From: DATIUV01 sp049322755
Lineage (GTDB): Bacteria; Pseudomonadota; Gammaproteobacteria; Burkholderiales; UBA6910
Direction of reading: 5' to 3'
Length of the DNA stretch: 64,000 bases
Assembly (NCBI GenBank): GCA_049322755.1
Contig: JBMOQX010000029.1
Span: 1 to 64,000 of the forward strand
Shown here: positions 24,769 to 34,414 of the stretch, one piece after another
Layout of the letters: each line of letters opens with the position of its first letter
How positions within the stretch are numbered: the stretch's first letter is position 1
Program-made: the position numbers and the translations under genes
The notes under the pieces: model-generated
What the model was told of the DNA's origin: nothing
Seen by the model: the letters and a program-made list of their open reading frames with translations, nothing else
Database searches by the model: none

Positions 24769-25926
24769 TCATTCCAGCCGCTTGCGGGTGTTGCGCCAGG
24801 TCAGGCCCAGGAACAGCACGGCCATGGCCAGCAGCGCCAGCGCGTTGGGGATGATGACCGACCAGACGTCGCCGGCGAGGAACAGCGTCGTGACGATGGC
24901 GACGAAATAGCGCGCCGCGACGATGTGGGTGATGGCCTGCACCACCGGCGGCATGCTGCTGATGTCGAAAATGAAGCCCGAGAGCAGGAACGCCGGCAGG
25001 AAGGTGACGAGGATCGCGATCTGGCCGGCGACGAACTGATTGCGCGCCAGTGTCGAGATCAGCAGGCCCATGCCGAGGGCCACCAGCAGGAACAGCGACG
25101 CGGTCGCCACCAGCAGCCACAGCGATCCCCGCAGCGGCACGCCGAACAGCCACACCGCCATCGCCACCGACAGCAGCATCCCGCCGGTGCCCAGCAGGAA
25201 ATAGGGAATCAGCTTGCCCAGCAGGATCTCGCTCACGCCGACGGGCGTCACCAGCAGCGCCTCCATGGTGCCGCGCTCCCATTCCCGCGCCATCACCATC
25301 GCGGTGAGCAGCGCCCCGATGAGGGTCATGATCACCACCACCAGACCCGGCACCAGGTAGTTGCGGCTCCTGAGTTCGCTGTTGAACCAGACCCGCTGCT
25401 CGATCGTGACCGGCACCTTCAGCTCCTGCCCCCGGGCGGCGGCGCGGCTCCGCAGCCAGTTGGACCAGGCGCCCTCGACGTAGCCGGAGACCAGGCGCCC
25501 GGTGTTGGCGTCGACTCCGTTGACGATGACCTGGATCGGGGCGCCGTCTTCGCGCCGCAGCCGCTCGCCGAAGTTGGCGCGCAGGTGGACGATGCCGTCC
25601 ACCCGGCCGGCCAGCATGGCGCCGGTGGCCTCGGGCAGCGAGGCCATCGGCGTGACCGCGAAATAGCGCGATCCCTGCAGCGCGCCGACGAACCCGGCGG
25701 TGTCGGCGCTGCGTTGCTCCACCACCACGGCGATCGGCACGTTCTCCGCGTCCAGCGACACGCCGTAGCCGAACAGCAGCAGCAGGAACGCCGGCATCAG
25801 GAACGCGATGGCGATGCTGCTGGGGTCGCGCACGATCTGCAGGAACTCCTTGCGCGCGAGTCCGCGCAGGCGCTGCAGGCGTCCGCCGCGCGCTCCCTCG
25901 TTCGCCGCCTGCGCGGCCTCGGTCAC
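24769..25926 (-). CDS. ABC-2 type transport permease
   Basis: A 385-residue permease, paralogous to its neighbour. It has the first TM helix AIAFLMPAFLLLLFGYGVSL, a large extracytoplasmic loop, and the coupling motif MAREWERGTMEALLVTPVG before the last helices. The GTG start overlaps the ATPase stop (GTGA). Together with the 23656-24765 product it should form the heterodimeric membrane part of a YbhFSR-like exporter. Confidence 0.88.
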   Translation of the reverse strand: MTEAAQAANEGARGGRLQRLRGLARKEFLQIVRDPSSIAIAFLMPAFLLLLFGYGVSLDAENVPIAVVVEQRSADTAGFVGALQGSRYFAVTPMASLPEATGAMLAGRVDGIVHLRANFGERLRREDGAPIQVIVNGVDANTGRLVSGYVEGAWSNWLRSRAAARGQELKVPVTIEQRVWFNSELRSRNYLVPGLVVVIMTLIGALLTAMVMAREWERGTMEALLVTPVGVSEILLGKLIPYFLLGTGGMLLSVAMAVWLFGVPLRGSLWLLVATASLFLLVALGMGLLISTLARNQFVAGQIAILVTFLPAFLLSGFIFDISSMPPVVQAITHIVAARYFVAIVTTLFLAGDVWSVIIPNALALLAMAVLFLGLTWRNTRKRLE

Positions 25927-27677
25927 GCTGTGGCCTCCAAACGGCTGCCGTTCTGGATCAGCCGGATGAACGCGTCCTCCATGGTGGGCTCCGGCGCGGC
26001 GGCGGTGTGCGCCCGGGCCTTGATGTCCGCCGGCTCGCCGACGGCCAGCAGCCGGCCCGCCGCCATGATGGCCAGCCGGTCGCAGTATTCGGCCTCTTCC
26101 ATGAAATGGGTGGTGACCATCACCGTGACCCCCGCGCGGGCCAGGGCGTTGATGCGCTCCCAGAACTCCCGCCGCGCCAGCGGATCGACGCCGGAGGTGG
26201 GCTCGTCCAGGAACAGGATGTCCGGGGCGTGCATCAGCGCGCACGCCATCGCCAGGCGCTGCTTGTAGCCCAGCGGCAGCTCCGCGCTGGGGTCCCCGGC
26301 GTAGCGGTCCAGCTCGAATTCGGCGAGCGCCCAGGCCAGGCGTTCTTCGCGCGCGCGGCCGGTCAGGCCGTAGGCACCGGCGAAGAACGCCAGGTTCTGG
26401 CGCACGGTGAGGTTGCCGTAGAGCGAGAACTTCTGGGACATGTAGCCGATGCGGGCCCGCGCCGCCGCCGCCGCCTGCCGCAGGTCGAGGCCGGCCACCC
26501 GCAGCGTGCCGGCGCTGGCGGGCAGCAGGCCGCAGAGCATGCGGAAGGTGGTGGACTTGCCGGCGCCGTTGGCGCCCAGCAGGCCGAAGATCTCGCCGCG
26601 CTGGACTTCGAAGCTGACGTCCCGCACCGCGTAGAAGTTGCCGAAGCGGCGGCTCAGACCCGCCACCCGAATCGCGATGGCGTCCTCGGCCCGGGCCGGC
26701 CGCCGCGGCGGCAGCGCGTTTCCCGATCCGGGCGCCGGGGCTTCCCGCTGCAGACGGGCGACGAAGCTGTCCTCGAAGCGGGGTGTCGCCGGGTCCAGCT
26801 GCAGCGTGGGCGTATCCGGGAGCAGCGCCGCCGCATCGGGCGCCCGCTCGCTGCGCGCCACCAGCCGCACCCGGTCGCCCTGCACCACGGCGTCCACGAC
26901 CTCGGGATGGCGCGCCAGCGCAGCCTGCAGCTCGCGGCTGCGCATGCCGGCGGCCCGGGCGGTGAAGGTGCGGCCCTGCATCCGCGCGCTCATGTCGCCG
27001 GGGCGCCCCTGGTCGATCATCCGGCCTTCGTGCAGCAGCGCCACCTCGTCGCAGCGCTCGGCCTCGTCCAGGTACGCGGTGGAGAGCAGCACGCTCATGC
27101 CCTCGTCCTGCACCAGCCGGTAGACGATGGACCACAGCTCTCGGCGCGACACCGGATCGACGCCGACGGTGGGCTCGTCCAGCAGCAGCAGCCGCGGCGC
27201 GCGCACCAGCGTGCAGGCGAGTCCCAGCTTCTGCTTCATGCCGCCCGAGAGCCGGCCGGCCAGGCGAGCGGTGAACGCGGCGAGGCCGGTCATGTGCATC
27301 AACTCACGGTAGCGCTCTGGCCGCGCCGCGGGGGGAATACCCTGCAGGTCGGCGTAGAGGTCGAGGTTCTCCTGCACCGAGAGGTCCTCGTAGAGCCCGA
27401 AGCGCTGGGGCATGTAACCCAGCTGCGCCTGCACCGCCAGCGCGTCCCGGGTGGCGTCCAGACCCAGCACCTCAATTTTCCCGGCGTCGGGCGCCAGCAG
27501 GCCCGCGGCGAGGCGCATGAAGGTGGTCTTGCCGGCGCCGTCGGGCCCGATCAGTCCGGTGACGACGCCCGGGCGCACGCGCAGGCTCACGCCGGCGAGC
27601 GCCGTGGCCCGGCGCCCGCCGGCGGCGAAGCGCTTGGTGAGGCCGTCGGCCGCGATGGCTGCCTCGGGCGCGCTCAT
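25923..27677 (-). CDS. Double ABC-transporter ATPase, YbhF/RbbA-like
   Basis: A 584-residue protein with two nucleotide-binding domains. NBD1 has GPDGAGKTT, the signature LSGGMKQKL and LLLLDEPTVGVDP, but its switch region reads LSTAYLDEAERCD, with Ala where the H-loop His is expected. NBD2 has GANGAGKST, a degenerate signature (LPLGYKQRL) and an intact TTHFMEEAEYCD. The two composite sites are therefore unequal, a common state in this family. ATGA overlap with the HlyD gene and GTGA overlap with the first permease show one operon. Confidence 0.9.
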   Translation of the reverse strand: MSAPEAAIAADGLTKRFAAGGRRATALAGVSLRVRPGVVTGLIGPDGAGKTTFMRLAAGLLAPDAGKIEVLGLDATRDALAVQAQLGYMPQRFGLYEDLSVQENLDLYADLQGIPPAARPERYRELMHMTGLAAFTARLAGRLSGGMKQKLGLACTLVRAPRLLLLDEPTVGVDPVSRRELWSIVYRLVQDEGMSVLLSTAYLDEAERCDEVALLHEGRMIDQGRPGDMSARMQGRTFTARAAGMRSRELQAALARHPEVVDAVVQGDRVRLVARSERAPDAAALLPDTPTLQLDPATPRFEDSFVARLQREAPAPGSGNALPPRRPARAEDAIAIRVAGLSRRFGNFYAVRDVSFEVQRGEIFGLLGANGAGKSTTFRMLCGLLPASAGTLRVAGLDLRQAAAAARARIGYMSQKFSLYGNLTVRQNLAFFAGAYGLTGRAREERLAWALAEFELDRYAGDPSAELPLGYKQRLAMACALMHAPDILFLDEPTSGVDPLARREFWERINALARAGVTVMVTTHFMEEAEYCDRLAIMAAGRLLAVGEPADIKARAHTAAAPEPTMEDAFIRLIQNGSRLEATA

Positions 27678-28717
27678 CCCGGCGCTCCGGCCCGGTCGCG
27701 GCAGGGGTCGGCGGGCGGCTGCGGCTGGTCCAGCGGAATGTGCACGGTGGCCGGCATGCCCGGGCGCAGCTCGCCGCCGGCGTCGCAGACGAACACCCGG
27801 ACCTGGTAGACCAGGGACGTGCGCACCTCCCGGGTTTCCACCGACTTGGGCGTGAACTCCGCGGTGGGCGAGATGAAGCCGACCCAGGCGGCGTAGCGCT
27901 TGTCCGGATAGCTGTCGCTGGTGACCCACGCCAGGCTGCCCCCGCGCACCTTGCCCAGGTCGGGCTCGCTCAGGTAGGCGCGCACCCAGAGCGGGTCGAC
28001 GAGCGCCAGCGTCAGGACCGGTTTCTGCGGCGAGACCATGTCGCCCGGCTCCAGGATGCGGTTCTCGACCACGGCGGCGGACGGGGCGTGCAGCGAGCCT
28101 TCCGCCAGGTTGCGCCGCGCCAGCGCGAGCGACGCTTCCAGCGCCGCCAGGGTCGCTTTCGCCTGCTGCTTGTCCTCGTCCCGGGGGCCGGCCACCAGCA
28201 GGCGCAGCGTTTCGCCCGCCGCCTTGAGCCGCGCCTGGGCGGCGTCCAGGGCGAATCGCGCGTCGTCGGCCTGCTGCTGGGAGACGAAGTTCCGATCCGC
28301 CAGCGCCTTCAGCCGTTCGTGGTTGCGCGTGGCGTTGGCCGCGTCCGCGCGGGCGGCGGCGACGTCCGCTTCCGCCTTGCGGATTTCCTGCGGCCGCGAG
28401 CCGGCTTCCAGCGCCGCCACCACCTGCCGCTGGGCGGCCACCCGCGCCTCGGTCTCCGCCACGGCGTGGCGCAGTTGCTCGGTGTCGATCTCGGCCAGCA
28501 GCTGGCCCGGCTCGACCCGGTCGCCTTCCCGCACCAGCAGCCGCGCCAGCCGCCCGCTGGCGTTGAACGCCAGTTCCACCTGCCGGATGTCGACGTTGCC
28601 GTGCAGCACGACGGCGTCGGTGGCGCCCTCGTGGGTGCGGTAGGTCCACCAGGCGACCGCGGCGCCGGCCGCAACCAGCAGCAGCACGACGGCGACGAGG
28701 GGTTTTCTCCCGGTCAT
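27674..28717 (-). CDS. HlyD/YbhG-type membrane fusion protein
   Basis: A 347-residue adaptor anchored by an N-terminal helix (PLVAVVLLLVAAGAAVAWW). It contains the lipoyl half ARLLVREGDRVEPGQLLAEI, a long helical hairpin (about residues 70-180) and the pairing segment LHAPSAAVVENRILEPGDMV. It overlaps both the TetR gene and the double ATPase by ATGA, placing it in the ABC half of the efflux operon. A second, different adaptor serves the RND half. Confidence 0.88.
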   Translation of the reverse strand: MTGRKPLVAVVLLLVAAGAAVAWWTYRTHEGATDAVVLHGNVDIRQVELAFNASGRLARLLVREGDRVEPGQLLAEIDTEQLRHAVAETEARVAAQRQVVAALEAGSRPQEIRKAEADVAAARADAANATRNHERLKALADRNFVSQQQADDARFALDAAQARLKAAGETLRLLVAGPRDEDKQQAKATLAALEASLALARRNLAEGSLHAPSAAVVENRILEPGDMVSPQKPVLTLALVDPLWVRAYLSEPDLGKVRGGSLAWVTSDSYPDKRYAAWVGFISPTAEFTPKSVETREVRTSLVYQVRVFVCDAGGELRPGMPATVHIPLDQPQPPADPCRDRAGAPG

Positions 28718-29415
28718 TTGCGCCCTTTCCTGGGCCGCGGCGCGCGTCCGTCCACCGGGGCCGCGGCGGGGCCGGGGGGCTGCAGCAGCCCGTTGAGCAG
28801 GAGGTCCAGGTGGGCGCGGGCGTATCGCTCGAAATCCGTCGGCGCATCCTCGTAGCGCTGGAACGAGTGCTTCCAGAGCACGCCCAGGACCAGCGGCGCC
28901 ACCACGACGCGCCACGCCGCGTCGGCGTCGATGGGGCGGAACTCGCCGCGCTCGGCGCCGCGCTCCAGCAGGCGCCGGAGCAGCGCGCTGGACCGCAGGA
29001 TGACCTCCTGGTAGTAGAACTCGGCGATCTCGGGGAAATTGCCGGCCTCGGAGATCACCAGCTTGGGAATGCCCGACAGCGGCGAGCCCAGCAGGATGCG
29101 GCCGAAGCCGGTCAGCAGTTCGCCCAGGAGCTCGCGGGTGGGCCCCCGGTAGCCCTCGACCACCGCCTCCGCGCGCTCGATGTTGGGGATCAGCGCGCTG
29201 CGCACCAGCGCCTTGAACAGCTCGGCCTTGGTGTCGAAATAGAGGTAGAGCGTGCCCTTGCTCACCCCCGCACGCGCGGCCACGTCCTCCAGCCGCGTCG
29301 CGGCGTAGCCGTGCTCGCTGAAGAGCTGCAGCGCCGCGGCCAGGATCTCGTCCGGCCGCTCGTCCTTGCGGCGTTTCCAGCGCGGGCCGGCGTCGGTGTG
29401 GGTGCGGGCTGCCAT
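28714..29415 (-). CDS. TetR/AcrR-family repressor
   Basis: A 233-residue regulator. The N-terminal helix-turn-helix is clear (DEILAAALQLFSEHGYAATR, then GVSKGTLYLYFDTKAELF). The C-terminal domain (FYYQEVILRSSALLRRLLER onward) is of the TetR_C type found with YbhFSR-like exporters. It is the first gene of the efflux operon, and a palindrome 13 bases upstream of its start is the probable autoregulatory site. The last residues (DGRAPRPRKGRK) are a basic tail. Confidence 0.9.
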   Translation of the reverse strand: MAARTHTDAGPRWKRRKDERPDEILAAALQLFSEHGYAATRLEDVAARAGVSKGTLYLYFDTKAELFKALVRSALIPNIERAEAVVEGYRGPTRELLGELLTGFGRILLGSPLSGIPKLVISEAGNFPEIAEFYYQEVILRSSALLRRLLERGAERGEFRPIDADAAWRVVVAPLVLGVLWKHSFQRYEDAPTDFERYARAHLDLLLNGLLQPPGPAAAPVDGRAPRPRKGRK

Positions 29416-29427
29416 GACCGTTTAATG

Positions 29428-29441
29428 ACTGACCAGTCAGT
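29428..29441. promoter_or_regulatory. Probable TetR operator
   Basis: ACTGAC-CA-GTCAGT is an inverted repeat with 6-bp arms 13 bases upstream of the repressor start. A TATATT-like -10 element overlaps on the minus strand. The spacing between the divergent thiC leader and the tetR gene also puts it where it could block the efflux promoter. Confidence 0.6.
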
Positions 29442-29534
29442 AATATAGACTAGCCGCCGGCGAGCGTCAACGTCGGCCGGGCGAATTGACCCGTGCACTT
29501 GAAGGCCCGCCCGGATTGGGCTAGCGTTGCCAGT

Positions 29535-29617
29535 CTACGTAGGGGTCCTGGGGATGCGCCCCGGGTGAGAGAAACCCTTCGAACCTGTCCGGGTAATGCC
29601 GACGTAGGGAAACGTAG
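29535..29617 (+). promoter_or_regulatory. TPP riboswitch (THI element)
   Basis: The conserved THI-box parts are present in order: GGGTGAGAGAAACCC, then GAACCTGTCCGGGTAATGCC and GACGTAGGGAA. The closing helix P1 pairs CTACGT (29535-29540) with ACGTAG (29612-29617). It lies 40 bases upstream of thiC and would shut expression when thiamine pyrophosphate is abundant. The match to the family consensus is strong. Confidence 0.95.
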
Positions 29618-29656
29618 TTTCTCCCCTTCGCTCCCCGGACGCTATTGGAGCGAACC

Positions 29657-31570
<1,914 letters not shown>

Positions 31571-31616
31571 GCGCGGGGCCGCCACGTCATCCGAACCGCG
31601 AACACGGGAGGCCGCG

Positions 31617-32159
31617 ATGGGACTGCTGGACGAACTGCTGGGCGGCATGGCCGACGGAGCCGGAGGCCGGGCTGCGAGCCGCCAGGCGCCGGCGAACGCC
31701 GGCGGCATGGGCGGTGTGGTGGCGGCGCTGCTGCCGGTGGTGCTGGCGATGCTGGCCAATCGTGACGGCGGAGCCCGGACCGGCGCGGGCCGCGGCGGGT
31801 TGGATGACCTCCTCGGCCAGGTGCTGGGCGCCGGCCGCGCGCTCGCGAGCACGAGCATGGGCGGGCTCGGCGCGCTTCTCGAGCAGTTCCAGCGCGCGGG
31901 CTTCGGTGAACAGGCCCGCTCCTGGGTCGGCACCGGCCAGAACCAGCCGATTTCGCCCGAAGTGATCGCCCAGGTGTTCGGGCCGGACGGATTGTCCGCC
32001 ATCGCCGCGCGGGCGGGTCTGTCGGAAACCGAGGCGGCGGTCGGACTTTCGGAACTGCTGCCGGACGTCGTGGACCGGGTCACGCCGCGGGGCGAGGTGC
32101 CGGTTTTTCGCGACCTGACGGCCTGCGTTGACGACATGGCGAGGCGGCTCGGCCTCTGA
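31617..32159 (+). CDS. YidB-family protein (DUF937)
   Basis: A 180-residue protein of the YidB/DUF937 family. It begins MGLLDELLGGMADG, has a hydrophobic alanine-rich stretch (VVAALLPVVLAMLAN), then LDDLLGQVLG and the conserved SWVGTGQNQPISPEVIAQVF. The C-terminal segment GLSETEAAVGLSELLPDVVD is typical. Function of the family is unknown. It follows thiC by 46 bases and ends before a bidirectional terminator. Confidence 0.8.
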   Translation: MGLLDELLGGMADGAGGRAASRQAPANAGGMGGVVAALLPVVLAMLANRDGGARTGAGRGGLDDLLGQVLGAGRALASTSMGGLGALLEQFQRAGFGEQARSWVGTGQNQPISPEVIAQVFGPDGLSAIAARAGLSETEAAVGLSELLPDVVDRVTPRGEVPVFRDLTACVDDMARRLGL

Positions 32160-32193
32160 GCGCGGCCGCGCCGTCGTCGGCGGCGCCAAACAC

Positions 32194-32219
32194 AAAGGCC
32201 CGGCAGCCGCCGGGCCTTT
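32194..32219. terminator. Bidirectional rho-independent terminator
   Basis: An 11-bp perfect stem (AAAGGCCCGGC / GCCGGGCCTTT) with an AGCC loop separates the convergent YidB-like and SOD-like genes. The T-run is short on both strands but the stem is long and GC-rich. Confidence 0.8.
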
Positions 32220-32239
32220 CCGTTGCGCACTTCGCGCGG

Positions 32240-32791
32240 TCACATTTTCTTGATGACGCCGCACGCTGCCCTGGCGCCGCCGGCGCAGCCGGCCACTTCG
32301 CCGCCGGGACAGTAGGTGTCCTCCTTCACGTGGATGATGAACGCGCTGCCGTCGGCGTCGAACAGGGACAGCGGCCCGGGCGACAGCGTCACCCGGCTGG
32401 TGGTGGTGGACATCGAGCCGGCGCCGTCCTTGATCACGATGTTGATCAGGTCGCCCAGGTGGAAGGGATGGTTGCCGTCGGGGCTGCTGTTGCCATGGGG
32501 GCCCGGGTCGAAGTGACCCTTGGCCGCCGCGCAGGGCGTGCAGTTCGCCACCTCGTGGATGTGCACCGCCTTCTTGCCGTCGGGCAACCCGCTGACGTTG
32601 ATCTCGATGTCCACCAGCTTGACGCCTTCCGCGGACGGCCGCTCGGTGAGCGTGGCGCGACCGGTGACCTTGGGATCCTCGCAGCCTTTGATGTCCGCGA
32701 ACGCGGTGACGGCCTGGGCGCCGGCGCCGGCGGGCGTCAGAGCGGCGGCGCCGGCCGCCAGAATGAATGCGGCGAGTCTGCTCAGCACCAT
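32240..32791 (-). CDS. sodC: Cu/Zn superoxide dismutase-family protein
   Basis: A 183-residue periplasmic protein. A signal peptide (MVLSRLAAFILAAGAAALTP) precedes a SodC fold. Metal ligands are visible: copper His pair in AVHIHEVANC, bridging His in GHFDPGPHGN, zinc ligands in NHPFHLGDL, and the last copper His in FIIHVKEDTYC; the electrostatic Arg is in GGARAACG. It has six cysteines where bacterial SodC usually shows two, including NCTPC and TYCPGGEVAGC. A good Shine-Dalgarno (GGAGGAG) precedes ATG 32791. Confidence 0.85.
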   Translation of the reverse strand: MVLSRLAAFILAAGAAALTPAGAGAQAVTAFADIKGCEDPKVTGRATLTERPSAEGVKLVDIEINVSGLPDGKKAVHIHEVANCTPCAAAKGHFDPGPHGNSSPDGNHPFHLGDLINIVIKDGAGSMSTTTSRVTLSPGPLSLFDADGSAFIIHVKEDTYCPGGEVAGCAGGARAACGVIKKM

Positions 32792-32992
32792 GATCTCCTC
32801 CGGTTGGAAAGTTGGATAGGCAAATGGGGTCTCTCGATCCGTCGGCGCTGCGGCACGCCGAGGTCGTGGGTTGGTTATAGACCGTACGGCGGCGGCTGAC
32901 AAATGGACACCGCGGGACACCGCGCGCGGACGGCCGCCAGCGCGGGGGACCCCAGGGGGCGGAGGGTATAATCGCCCCTTTTTTCCCGCCCC

Positions 32993-33820
32993 ATGGACCC
33001 CTTTCTGCTCGCCAAAGCGCTGGCGCTGGGCGTGATCGAGGGACTCACCGAGTTCCTGCCGATCTCCTCCACCGGCCACCTGATCATCGCCGGCGACCTG
33101 CTGGGCTTCACCGGCGAGCGCGCCAAGGTGTTCATGATCGCGATCCAGCTGGGCGCCATCGCCGCGGTGGGTTGGCAGTACCGCGAGCGTTTCCGCATGG
33201 CGGCGGCCGGTCTCGGCTCGGACCGGAAGGCGCAGCGCTTCGTGCTGAACCTGCTGGTGGCGTTCCTGCCGGCCGCCGTGATCGGCGTGCTGGCGCACAA
33301 GACCATCAAGACCTGGCTGTTCTCGCCGCTGACGGTGGCGGCGGCGCTGGTGGCGGGCGGCCTCGTGATCCTCTGGGTCGAGCGTCGCGAGCGCGCGCCG
33401 CGCATCTCCCATGTCGACGACATGACCTGGAAGGACGCGCTCAAGGTGGGATTCGCGCAATGCCTGGCGATGTTCCCCGGTGTTTCCCGGTCGGGCGCCA
33501 CCATCATGGGCGGCATGCTGTTCGGCCTGTCGCGAGAGAGTGCGACGCTGTTCTCGTTTTTCCTGGCGGTGCCGACGATGCTGGGGGCGACCGTTTACGA
33601 CACCTGGAAGAACCGGGCCCTGCTGTCGACCGACGATTTCGGCCTGATCGCGGTCGGCTTCCTGGCGGCCTTCGTCGCCGCGCTGCTCACGGTGCGAGCG
33701 CTGGTGACCTACGTCGCGCGCCACAGCTTCCGGCCCTTCGCCTGGTACCGGATCGCTTTCGGCGGCGTGGTGCTGCTGACTTGGTGGACCGGCGCGGTGG
33801 ACTGGTCGGAACCGGGGTGA
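32993..33820 (+). CDS. uppP: Undecaprenyl-diphosphatase
   Basis: A 275-residue membrane protein of the BacA/UppP family that recycles the lipid carrier for peptidoglycan and glycan synthesis. Both active-site motifs are present: EGLTEFLPISSTGHLII (residues 15-31) and FPGVSRSGATIMGGML. About eight TM helices follow the family pattern. It has its own promoter region downstream of the divergent SOD-like gene. Confidence 0.95.
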   Translation: MDPFLLAKALALGVIEGLTEFLPISSTGHLIIAGDLLGFTGERAKVFMIAIQLGAIAAVGWQYRERFRMAAAGLGSDRKAQRFVLNLLVAFLPAAVIGVLAHKTIKTWLFSPLTVAAALVAGGLVILWVERRERAPRISHVDDMTWKDALKVGFAQCLAMFPGVSRSGATIMGGMLFGLSRESATLFSFFLAVPTMLGATVYDTWKNRALLSTDDFGLIAVGFLAAFVAALLTVRALVTYVARHSFRPFAWYRIAFGGVVLLTWWTGAVDWSEPG

Positions 33821-33828
33821 CGGCGATC

Positions 33829-33902
33829 GGGTGATGCGGCATGGGCAATGAGGAATGGGTGAAAGCTCTCCACCATTACCCATTACGCATCGCTCATCAC
33901 CC
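33829..33902. repeat. Dispersed palindromic repeat, copy 2
   Basis: The gap between uppP and the rhodanese gene is a long imperfect palindrome. It starts GGGTGATGCGGCATGGGC, continues AATGAGGAATGGGT, and returns as ACCCATTACGCATCG and CTCATCACCC. The same layout occurs at 39258-39336 and half of it at 11354-11389. It may act as a transcription terminator between these convergent genes or be a REP-like mobile palindrome. Confidence 0.65.
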
Positions 33903-33905
33903 GCG

Positions 33906-34358
33906 TCAGCCCTGCACCCAGGGCAGCCCGGCCTTGCGCCAGCCGCCGACCGAGTTGCGATGGCCGCTGGCGTCCTTGTCGCCCTCGAAGCCTTCCAGCA
34001 CGTTGTAGCACTCGGTGTAGCCGGCGCGCTTGGCCGCCACCGCCGCCATGTGGGAGCGCCCGCCGCTGCGGCAAATGAACAGCGTCATCGCTTCGGGATC
34101 GACCTGCGCCTTGAGGTGATCGAGGAAGTACGGATTGGGCTGGTTGCCCGGATAGGTGAGCCACTCGATTTCCACCGCCCCGGGGATGCGCCCGACCCAG
34201 TCCCACTCGGCCCGGGTGCGCACATCCACCAGCCGGGTGCCGGGCGCCTGCTGCATCAGCTGATACGCTTCCGCCGGTGTGAGCGCGCCTTCGTAAGGCA
34301 AATCCAGTTCCTTGGCCCGTTCACGGGCCCGCTTCAGAATTTCCGAGATCGTCGTCAT
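33906..34358 (-). CDS. Rhodanese-like domain protein
   Basis: A 150-residue single-domain rhodanese. It has LVDVRTRAEWDWVGRIPGAV (residues 43-62) and the active-site loop FICRSGGRSHMAAV with Cys near residue 94. The N-terminal helix (TTISEILKRARERAKELDLP) and a C-terminal GHRNSVGGWRKAGLPW are usual for the short sulfurtransferases of betaproteobacteria. ATG 34358 was chosen over an upstream in-frame start because homologues begin here. Confidence 0.85.
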   Translation of the reverse strand: MTTISEILKRARERAKELDLPYEGALTPAEAYQLMQQAPGTRLVDVRTRAEWDWVGRIPGAVEIEWLTYPGNQPNPYFLDHLKAQVDPEAMTLFICRSGGRSHMAAVAAKRAGYTECYNVLEGFEGDKDASGHRNSVGGWRKAGLPWVQG

Positions 34359-34414
34359 TCCCTTGATTGGATAGTGGAAATCGCGTCGTTTGCAGGGGTG
34401 ATATTCTACCATCC

